Shown here in pieces: positions 1 to 6,674 of a DNA stretch of 64,000 nucleotides (within the stretch, counting starts at the first letter, position 1; each line of letters opens with the position of its first letter). The notes under the pieces were generated by a model. The model saw only the letters and a program-made list of their open reading frames with translations, made no database searches and was not told where the DNA came from. The translations under genes were made by a program, and so were the position numbers. Where the stretch lies: the NCBI GenBank assembly GCA_963837325.1, contig CAWIMV010000002.1, forward strand, positions 930,001 to 994,000. The letters run 5' to 3'. The DNA comes from CAVQKZ01 sp963837325. GTDB lineage: Bacteria; Actinomycetota; Actinomycetes; Mycobacteriales; Jatrophihabitantaceae.

Positions 1-24
1 GAACGAGGACATAGGAGTCGACTG

Positions 25-990
25 ATGGCCTCAGCTGTCCCGATCATCGACCTGACGCCGTGGTTCTCCGGCGACGCCGAGGGCCGGGCCGACGTGGCCC
101 GGCAGGTCGACGCGGCCCTGGCCGACGTCGGATTTCTGCTCGTCACCGGCCACGGCGTGCCGGCTTCGTTGCGGGCGGACGTGCGCCGCGCCGCCCGCGA
201 GTTCTTCGCGCTGCCCGCGTCGGTGAAGCAGCAGTACGCCGTCACCGTCGGGGGCCGGGGCTGGTTGCCGCCCGGCGTCGAGGCCAACGGCTACGCCGAA
301 GGCACCGAGACGCCGCCCGACCTCAAGGAGTCGTTCGCGGTCGGGGCCGATCAGCCGACCGGCGATTCCGAGGTCGACGGCTACTGGTTCCAGCCCAACG
401 TCTACCCGGCGGAGGTGCCCTCGCTCGAGTCATCCGTCGTCGCGTATCTGGCACAGATGCGGACACTGGCCGACGAGCTGCTGGTGCTGTGCGCGGCCGC
501 GCTCGGCGTCGAGCCGGACTTCTTCACGCGGCACACCGGGCACGCGACGCACACGATGAACATCAACTGGTATCCGCCGGTGTCGATTGCCGGCGCTCCG
601 GAGCCGGGACAGTTCCGCATCGGGCCGCACACCGACTTCGGCACCGTGACGATTCTGGATCGGGAGCCGGGACGGGGCGGGCTGCAGGTGTGGACCGAGC
701 AGGACGGCTGGGAGGACGCGCCGTACCACCCGGATGCGTTGACGATCAACACGGGGGATCTGCTGGCGCGGTGGAGCGGGGACCGGTGGAAGTCGAACCG
801 GCACCGGGTGTTGCCGCCGCAGGCCGAGGCGCCGGAAGAGGATCTGGTCTCGCTGGTGTACTTCTACGAGGCGGATCACGATGCCGTTGTCGAGGCGCTG
901 CAGCCGCCCGTTGGGCGGGCCAATGACTATGGGCCGGTCGTGGCTGCTGCTTTTCTGCGGGAGCGGCTGGACGCGATCACGATCGGTTGA
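25..990 (+). CDS. Isopenicillin N synthase-like 2-oxoglutarate/Fe(II) oxygenase
   Basis: The 321-residue protein has the layout of the isopenicillin N synthase/2OG-dependent oxygenase family. The N-terminal DIOX_N-like part opens with VPIIDL and contains GFLLVTGHGVP. The C-terminal jelly-roll carries the iron ligands H202 and D204 (GPHTDFGT) and the distal H260 (SNRHRV). These enzymes oxidise small molecules in the cytosol, usually using 2-oxoglutarate and O2; the substrate cannot be read from sequence. The usual Arg-x-Ser that binds 2-oxoglutarate is not obvious: the matching segment reads DLVSLVYFY (S276). The ATG follows a GGAG-like stretch. It stands alone upstream of a DUF222 gene. The family is certain, the reaction unknown. 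Confidence 0.88.
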   Translation: MASAVPIIDLTPWFSGDAEGRADVARQVDAALADVGFLLVTGHGVPASLRADVRRAAREFFALPASVKQQYAVTVGGRGWLPPGVEANGYAEGTETPPDLKESFAVGADQPTGDSEVDGYWFQPNVYPAEVPSLESSVVAYLAQMRTLADELLVLCAAALGVEPDFFTRHTGHATHTMNINWYPPVSIAGAPEPGQFRIGPHTDFGTVTILDREPGRGGLQVWTEQDGWEDAPYHPDALTINTGDLLARWSGDRWKSNRHRVLPPQAEAPEEDLVSLVYFYEADHDAVVEALQPPVGRANDYGPVVAAAFLRERLDAITIG

Positions 991-1133
991 CTTGCGCGCT
1001 TGTTGAAAAGCGAAAAGCGGGCAGCGACGAAGGAGTTTCGTCGTGGGCTGGGTCTCGCGCTCGGGTGCGATTTTCGGGCGAATTGCCTTACAGGATAAAG
1101 GGAAAGTGCTTCCGTTCTGTCGGTCGTCCACGC

Positions 1134-1139
1134 TATAAT
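1134..1139 (+). promoter_or_regulatory. Consensus -10 box for a leaderless transcript of the DUF222-HNH gene
   Basis: A perfect TATAAT lies only 7 bases before the ATG at 1147, so transcription should begin at or next to the start codon. No Shine-Dalgarno sequence is visible. The -35 position (about 1111-1116) reads TCCGTT, a poor match. Leaderless mRNAs are common in actinomycetes. Confidence 0.55.
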
Positions 1140-1146
1140 CGACCGT

Positions 1147-2505
1147 ATGAGCGAAGCATTGGCGGATGGCCCGGAGCCCGCGGACTACGTTCCTTCGCTC
1201 CTGGACGCCGACGTTGCTCCCGATGATGTCGCCGCTTGGGCGGCGACGGTCACTCCGGGCTCGGCGGTCATCAAGCCGCTCGTTCATGTGAACGTGAAGC
1301 GGCTGTCCTATGCCGGGCGGGTGGATGCGCTGGCGGCGTTGGAGCGGCAGCGGTCTTGGATCGATGCCCAGCAGTTGCGGTTGTTGGCGGTGATGGCGGC
1401 TGATCCGCCGGTGAAGTCCCCGACCGAGGTTCTGGACAGGGAATGGCTCAAGGAGGACGTGGCCTGTGCGCTGCGTTTGTCGGCGCAGACGGCGGCGGAT
1501 CGGTTGGAGTTCGCGAGAGCGATGACTCGGCTGGCTGCGACGTTGGATTTGCAGGAGCGGGGGGAGATCACGGTGCACCACTCCCGCCACCTGGCCGAGA
1601 CCGTGATGACGTTGGACGACAAGACGACCGCCGCGGTGGAGACGTCAGTGCTGCCGAAGGCGCCGGAGCAGGCGCTCGCGAACTTCAAACGCAGCGTGCG
1701 TAAAGCCGTGTTCACCGTCGCGCCGAAGCCGGCGGAGGAACGCCACCTGGAAGCGGTGAAGCAGCGGCGCGTGGTGCGCACTCCGGTCGCGGATGGCATG
1801 TCCGAGATTTGGATGCTGTTGCCCGACATCGGCGCGACGACGTTCATGACCGCCGTCGACGCCCTCGCCCGCCGCGTCCCGTGTGACGATGACCGGACCG
1901 CCGATCAGCGCCGCGCCGACGCGGTGGTGCAGCTGGCCTTGAACACGCTGCACGGGTCAGTGTCGGATGAGTTGCCGCGTGAACACGGCCTGCGCCCCTC
2001 GGTTCAAGTCACGGTCGCGCTGTCGACGCTGCTCGGCCTGGACGAGCAGCCCGGCGAACTCGCGGGAAGCGGCCCGATCCCGGCCGCGGTCGCGCGTCGG
2101 ATCGCCGCGGACGAGACCGGGACCTGGCGGCGTCTCGTGACCGACGAGACCGGCCACCTGATCGACTACGGCCGCAGCACCTACCGTCCGCCGAAAGACC
2201 TCGCCGAGCACGTCATCGCCCGAGACCGCACCTGCCGCTACCCCAACTGCAACCGGCAAGCCCGACGTTGCGACCTCGAACACGCCATCCCCTGGGAAGA
2301 CGGCGGGGAAACCAACGAGGCGAATCTGAACGCGATCTGCAGTCGGCACCATCACGCCAAACACCAAGCCGGCTGGCAACCCGAACGACAACCCGACGCC
2401 TCTATCGAATGGACATCACCCACCGGGCATCGCTACCGGGAAGAACCCGCGACCTACCCAATCGACCACACCACCGATGCAGGCGCGGATCCGCCGCCGT
2501 TCTAG
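1147..2505 (+). CDS. DUF222 domain protein with C-terminal HNH endonuclease motif
   Basis: The 452-residue protein has the two-part architecture typical of the large actinobacterial DUF222-HNH family. A long helical DUF222 region (about residues 50-330) precedes a zinc-type HNH nuclease near 360-410. In that region the pairs CRYPNC and CSRHHH bracket the DLEHAIPW segment (H379). These proteins are often multicopy and thought to be metal-dependent nucleases; the role is unknown and may be linked to mobile elements. The start is fixed by a consensus -10 box seven bases upstream. It converges on the thioesterase gene that ends 17 bases downstream. No truncation or frameshift is seen. Confidence 0.9.
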   Translation: MSEALADGPEPADYVPSLLDADVAPDDVAAWAATVTPGSAVIKPLVHVNVKRLSYAGRVDALAALERQRSWIDAQQLRLLAVMAADPPVKSPTEVLDREWLKEDVACALRLSAQTAADRLEFARAMTRLAATLDLQERGEITVHHSRHLAETVMTLDDKTTAAVETSVLPKAPEQALANFKRSVRKAVFTVAPKPAEERHLEAVKQRRVVRTPVADGMSEIWMLLPDIGATTFMTAVDALARRVPCDDDRTADQRRADAVVQLALNTLHGSVSDELPREHGLRPSVQVTVALSTLLGLDEQPGELAGSGPIPAAVARRIAADETGTWRRLVTDETGHLIDYGRSTYRPPKDLAEHVIARDRTCRYPNCNRQARRCDLEHAIPWEDGGETNEANLNAICSRHHHAKHQAGWQPERQPDASIEWTSPTGHRYREEPATYPIDHTTDAGADPPPF

Positions 2506-2521
2506 CGAGCAGCGAGATTCC

Positions 2522-3334
2522 TCAGCGGGAGCCGAGCCGGATCCCGGCCAGTTGCATGCCCTGCGCGACCAGTCGACCGGTGCTGTCCCAGACGAAGCAC
2601 GTCTCGTCGACCCGTTGCGCGTCGATCAGCTGGGCCCGCTGCAACACGCGGACCGGGCCAGGTGCGGGCAGGGCGCGGACGTAGCCGGTCAGCTCGAGGG
2701 TGGGCACCCAGCCGGACGCTTCGATCTCGAACGTGGCCGGGGGGAACGCGTCGATCGCGTACAGCAGCGACGTCGGATCGAACGGCTCGCCGTCGGGCAG
2801 AGCCAGCCAGCCGCGCAGTTCGCCGCGGCCGGACGGCTGCCCGGCCGCGAAGCCCAGGGTGGCAGGCTCGATGCGCAAATCGACCTGGTCCATGATCGCG
2901 ACCGGGATGCCGGTCGGGGTACGAGCCGGGATCCGCACGCACTCGTCGAAGCCGGCGACGCCGGGTGAGGGGAGGCCGTGGTCCCAGTAGGCGGCACCGT
3001 CGCGCGACAACAGGCTCACGGTGAAGAGCGCTTCGACGCAGGCTTGCTCGCCCTGACTCATCCGAACGCGGACCTGGCTGGCCGAGCGGCCCGCGCGCAA
3101 CACCGCAGCGTCGACGGCGACCGGCCCGGGTACGGGGGGATGCAGGTAGTGCGCGCTGGCGGCAATCACGTGCTCGTGCGGTCCAACCGCAACGGCGGCC
3201 CGGGCCAGCATGGCCAGCAGGTACCCGCCGTTCGGCTTCCCGCCGATCGTCCACTGCGGGTTGACCGATGCGTCGAAACAGCCCGGCGACGTGGGCACGA
3301 GCGCACTGACGACTGAGAAGGCGGTCGGCGGCAT
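2522..3334 (-). CDS. Acyl-CoA thioesterase family protein (TesB-like double hotdog)
   Basis: The protein of about 270 residues resembles actinobacterial thioesterase-family proteins with two fused hotdog folds. The N-terminal half contains WTIGGKPNGGYLLAMLARA, the pattern before the first hotdog helix. The C-terminal half ends with FVWDSTGRLVAQGMQLAGI, the standard end of the second hotdog. The likely role is hydrolysis of acyl-CoA thioesters in the cytosol; chain length is not predictable. The start at MPPTAFS is chosen because the frame upstream runs into the preceding gene, leaving a 22-base gap. It is the last gene of the minus-strand run aldo/keto reductase, MFS permease, thioesterase, thioesterase. 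Confidence 0.82.
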   Translation of the reverse strand: MPPTAFSVVSALVPTSPGCFDASVNPQWTIGGKPNGGYLLAMLARAAVAVGPHEHVIAASAHYLHPPVPGPVAVDAAVLRAGRSASQVRVRMSQGEQACVEALFTVSLLSRDGAAYWDHGLPSPGVAGFDECVRIPARTPTGIPVAIMDQVDLRIEPATLGFAAGQPSGRGELRGWLALPDGEPFDPTSLLYAIDAFPPATFEIEASGWVPTLELTGYVRALPAPGPVRVLQRAQLIDAQRVDETCFVWDSTGRLVAQGMQLAGIRLGSR

Positions 3335-3356
3335 GAGCCGATCCAACACTGTGCGG

Positions 3357-3791
3357 CTACTCGAGCGCGGCGAGTGCGGCCCGGATCTCATTCGGCACCG
3401 GGACGGAACGGCGGGTCGACCGGTCGACGTACACGTGCACGAAGCGTCCGACCGCGGCCGGCTCCTCCGCGGCGCCGAACAGGGCCAGGCGGTAGACGAC
3501 GCTGGACGTGCCGAGGTGCTCCAGCGCCAACCCGGCGGTGACGGCCTCGGGAAAGCGCAGCTCGGCGAAGTAGCGGCACGACGTCTCGACGACCAGCCCG
3601 ATCGCCGGCAGTTCGCGGATGTCCACGCCCGAGGCCTCGATCAACCAGCCGTTCACCGCCGTGTCGAACAGCGAGTAGTGCACGACGTTGTTGACGTGGC
3701 CGTACGTGTCGTCGTCCGACCAACGCGTGGGCAGCGAGACCAGCACCGAAAAGTCCGCGCGGCGCAGCGCCTTCGGATCGGGATCGCTCAC
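3357..3791 (-). CDS. Acyl-CoA thioesterase, 4HBT/YbgC type
   Basis: This is a 144-residue single-hotdog protein of the 4-hydroxybenzoyl-CoA thioesterase family. The motif RWSDDDTYGHVNNVVHYSLF (from about residue 22) carries the catalytic Asp and the conserved GHVNN, and SCRYFAEL follows in the central helix. It should hydrolyse an acyl-CoA in the cytosol. The GTG start shares four bases (GTGA) with the stop of the upstream MFS gene, so the two are translationally coupled. The open frame extends far upstream, but only because it is antisense-like noise within the MFS gene. Pairing with the second thioesterase suggests one pathway of CoA-ester turnover. Confidence 0.9.
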   Translation of the reverse strand: MSDPDPKALRRADFSVLVSLPTRWSDDDTYGHVNNVVHYSLFDTAVNGWLIEASGVDIRELPAIGLVVETSCRYFAELRFPEAVTAGLALEHLGTSSVVYRLALFGAAEEPAAVGRFVHVYVDRSTRRSVPVPNEIRAALAALE

Positions 3792-5005
3792 CGCGCGAAC
3801 TCTGCCAGTTCGTCGTCGACGTAGCTCGGGCGGCACGCCAGCCACCCGGAGCCGAACGCGACCGCCAGCGCCACGAACAACACGACCAGCGGCAGCGTCC
3901 AGGCATTGGTCGCGCCGTACAGGACACCGAACAGCAACGGGCCGCCGCCGGCGACGATGTAGCCGATCGCCTGCACGAAAGCCGACAGCGCGGCGGTCGT
4001 CTCGGACGAGCGGGCCCGCAGCCCGATCATCGTGAGTGACAGCGGGAACATGCCGCTGCCTATGCCGCTGAGCACCATCCAGGCCCACGCGCCGGCAACC
4101 GGCGCCGCCGCGAGTCCGACATAGGAAATCAGGTAGCACCCGCTGAGCACCACGACGACCAACCTGTGCCGGTTCGGTGCGATCGTCGGCACGACCATCG
4201 AAACCGGGATGGACATCGCCGCGATCAGCGCGACCATCCACCCGGCGGTGTCCGAGCTGACCCCGTGCCCGTGCAGGAACTTCGCGAACCAGCCGAACGC
4301 GATGTAGGCCTGGAACGATTGGAACGCGAAGAACGTCATCAGCACCCAGGCCGTACGGCTGTGCACCAGTCGGTTGGCCGAGATCCCGCGTGGCGCCTCC
4401 GGGTCCGGGCTGTCACGACGCAGCGTCGGCAGCCACGGCACGACGGCAAGCGCGCTGAGCAGGGCCCACGATCCGATCCCGGTCCGCCACCCGTCACCGA
4501 GGCCACCGATGGGCACGGTCAGGCCCGCGCCCGCCGTGGTGCCCACCGCCAGAGCTGTGGTGTACACCGCCGTCATCCGACCGATGTGCTCGGGGAAGTG
4601 CCGCTTCACCAGGCTCGGCATCAACACGTTGCTGATCGCACCCCCGGCCAGCGCCAACACGCTGAGCAGCAGGAATCCGACGATTGAGCCGGCCACCGCA
4701 CGCAGCACCAGGCCGAGCGTCATCAGCAGTAGGGCCGCAACGAGCAGGCGGTGCGCCCCGAACCGATGAGACAACCGCGGCGTCACCGAGCCGAGCGCGG
4801 CGAAGCAGATCACCGGCAACGTGGTGATGACCCCGGCTATCTCGCTGCCCGTGTGCAGCCCGGACTGCAGATCGTCGAGCACCGCGCCGACGCTGGTGAC
4901 CGCCGTTCGCATCGACAGCCCGGTGAGTACGAGCGCGGCCAGCAACAGCCAGGACGGGCTGGGCCGCGGGGGCGACGCGCTCAGGAGCTGCTGCTGGTGC
5001 GCCAC
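3788..5005 (-). CDS. MFS transporter, CynX/NimT family
   Basis: The 405-residue membrane protein has about twelve hydrophobic segments. The N-terminal segment contains LTGLSMRTAVTSVGAVL, typical of the CynX/NimT cyanate/2-nitroimidazole family, and SHRFGAHRLL marks the cytoplasmic loop after TM2. Substrates range over small anions and drugs, so the cargo is undefined. The assigned ATG lies 25 bases inside the end of the aldo/keto reductase gene. Its stop overlaps the next thioesterase start by four bases. The arrangement implies one transcript with the reductase and the thioesterases. Confidence 0.87.
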   Translation of the reverse strand: MAHQQQLLSASPPRPSPSWLLLAALVLTGLSMRTAVTSVGAVLDDLQSGLHTGSEIAGVITTLPVICFAALGSVTPRLSHRFGAHRLLVAALLLMTLGLVLRAVAGSIVGFLLLSVLALAGGAISNVLMPSLVKRHFPEHIGRMTAVYTTALAVGTTAGAGLTVPIGGLGDGWRTGIGSWALLSALAVVPWLPTLRRDSPDPEAPRGISANRLVHSRTAWVLMTFFAFQSFQAYIAFGWFAKFLHGHGVSSDTAGWMVALIAAMSIPVSMVVPTIAPNRHRLVVVVLSGCYLISYVGLAAAPVAGAWAWMVLSGIGSGMFPLSLTMIGLRARSSETTAALSAFVQAIGYIVAGGGPLLFGVLYGATNAWTLPLVVLFVALAVAFGSGWLACRPSYVDDELAEFAR

Positions 5006-6006
5006 AGATCGATGCCGCCCTCAACCGCGTGCCGGTCGATCTCAGCCAGCTCGTCGTCGGTGAACTCGAGCTTGTCCAACGCGGTGATGCTGTTCTCCAG
5101 CTGCTCCACGCTCGACGCTCCGACCACGAGCGACGTCATCCGCTCGTCGCGTAGCGCCCAGGCCAGGGCGAGCTGGGCCAGCGTCTGCCCGCGCTGTCCG
5201 GCCAGCGTGTTGAGGGCCCGGATGTGGGTCAGGTTCTGGTCGGTCAGCAACTCCGACGACAGCGACGTGCCGCGCGCCATCCGAGAGTCACTCGGCACGC
5301 CGTCGAGGTACTTCGACGTCAACATCCCCTGCGCCAACGGCGAGAACGCAATGCAGCCGGCGCCGACTTCCTCCAGCGTGTCGAGCAGGCCGCCCTCGAT
5401 CCAGCGGTTGAGCATCGAATAGCTGGGCTGGTGGATGAACAGCGGCGTGCCGAGCTGGCGCAGGATCGTGGCCGCTTCGAGGGTCCGCTCGGACGAGTAC
5501 GACGAGATGCCCGCGTACAGCGCCCGACCCGACTGCACGGCCGTGTGCAGCGCGCCCATCGTCTCTTCCAGCGGCGTCTGGGGGTCGTAGCGGTGCGAGT
5601 AGAACACGTCGACATAGTCCAGACCGAGCCGCTGCAGCGACTGGTCCAGGCTGGCCAGCACGTACTTGCGTGAGCCCCACTCGCCGTACGGCCCGGGCCA
5701 CATGTCGTAGCCCGCCTTCGAGGAGATGAACAGCTCGTCGCGGTAGGGCTTGAAATCCGTGGCCAGCACCCGTCCGAAGTTTGTCTCCGCGCTGCCGTAC
5801 GGCGGACCGTAGTTGTTGGCCAGGTCGAAGTGGGTGACGCCCAGGTCGAAGGCCCGCCGCAGGATCGCCCGCTGGTTCTCCAGCGGACGGTCATCGCCGA
5901 AGTTGTGCCACAGGCCCAGGGAGATGGCCGGCAGCTTGATCCCGCTGCGTCCGCAGCGGCGGTAGGTCATCGAGTCGTAGCGCTCATCGGCGGCAAGGTA
6001 GGTCAC
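4981..6006 (-). CDS. Aldo/keto reductase, L-glyceraldehyde 3-phosphate reductase (YghZ) type
   Basis: The 341-residue TIM-barrel NADPH oxidoreductase matches the YghZ/Gpr branch of aldo/keto reductases. It opens with YRRCGRSGIKLPAISLGLWH. The catalytic tetrad is visible: Asp and Tyr in DLANNYGPPYGSAE, Lys in ISSKAGY, and His in YSHRYDP. The C-terminal NADP pocket motif VVGASSVEQLENS is present. Relatives reduce L-glyceraldehyde 3-phosphate or methylglyoxal in the cytosol, so detoxification of reactive aldehydes is likely. It heads the minus-strand operon with a permease and two thioesterases. An alternative start, MTYRRCGR, lies 12 codons in. Confidence 0.92.
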   Translation of the reverse strand: MTYLAADERYDSMTYRRCGRSGIKLPAISLGLWHNFGDDRPLENQRAILRRAFDLGVTHFDLANNYGPPYGSAETNFGRVLATDFKPYRDELFISSKAGYDMWPGPYGEWGSRKYVLASLDQSLQRLGLDYVDVFYSHRYDPQTPLEETMGALHTAVQSGRALYAGISSYSSERTLEAATILRQLGTPLFIHQPSYSMLNRWIEGGLLDTLEEVGAGCIAFSPLAQGMLTSKYLDGVPSDSRMARGTSLSSELLTDQNLTHIRALNTLAGQRGQTLAQLALAWALRDERMTSLVVGASSVEQLENSITALDKLEFTDDELAEIDRHAVEGGIDLWRTSSSS

Positions 6007-6058
6007 GTGTTCCTATTTTGCCCTTGAGCCCGAAGGCTGCGGCCACCAGGCCCCCGGC

Positions 6059-6658
6059 TCAGCCCCGCGTTACCGGGCCGACGAACAGGCGGCAGGCCCG
6101 CAACGCGAGTGGCAGGTCGACGAACGCGACCTGGTTCGGCGCATAGACCCGCACCGTGTCCGACACCGGCGCCTGGCACGAGGAGATGTCGGAGATCTTC
6201 GCCACGGCCCGTGCCCCCGGTCGGAGGGTGACGGTCGAGTGCGGTTGGCCCGAGCGCTCGGCCGGCTTGCCGATCAGCTTGTTGGCCAGGCGCAGGCTGA
6301 CCCCGGGGTAGCCGAAGATCGTGCAGACCGCCGCACCGGTGTTCGTGAACGTAATCTCGGCGAACTCTTGTCCGGCCGAGGCCGAACCTCGGATGGCCCG
6401 GATCTTGAGCTCAGTGCTCCGGCATGCGGGCGGACCGGTCGGCGACGGGCGCGGCGTCGACTTGGGCGTGGTCGGTGCGGTGGTGGGTGCGCTCGACGGC
6501 GCGGTCGAGGACGGTCCCGCGGAAGCCGTGCTCGACGATGCGAGGCTGGCCCCGGTCGGCGTGGACGAGCCGGCGTCCGAGCCCGAGTTCGACGACGTGC
6601 AGGCGGTCACCGTGACCAGCCCGACCGTCACGGCGGCCAGGACCAGGACGCGGTTCAC
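6059..6658 (-). CDS. DUF4232 domain lipoprotein
   Basis: This secreted lipoprotein of about 199 residues starts at a GTG. The signal peptide VNRVLVLAAVTVGLVTVTAC ends in a lipobox-like TVTAC whose Cys would be lipidated. A Ser/Thr/Pro-rich linker of about 45 residues follows, then a DUF4232 domain: CRSTELKIRA, FTNTGAAVCTIFGYPGV and RACRLFVG, with Cys pairs suited to disulfides. The function of DUF4232 is unknown. The gene begins 16 bases after the large secreted repeat protein ends, so the two are probably co-transcribed and both act outside the membrane. The longer upstream frame lacks coding character. Confidence 0.83.
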   Translation of the reverse strand: MNRVLVLAAVTVGLVTVTACTSSNSGSDAGSSTPTGASLASSSTASAGPSSTAPSSAPTTAPTTPKSTPRPSPTGPPACRSTELKIRAIRGSASAGQEFAEITFTNTGAAVCTIFGYPGVSLRLANKLIGKPAERSGQPHSTVTLRPGARAVAKISDISSCQAPVSDTVRVYAPNQVAFVDLPLALRACRLFVGPVTRG

Positions 6659-6674
6659 GCTGCGGCCGGTGCGG

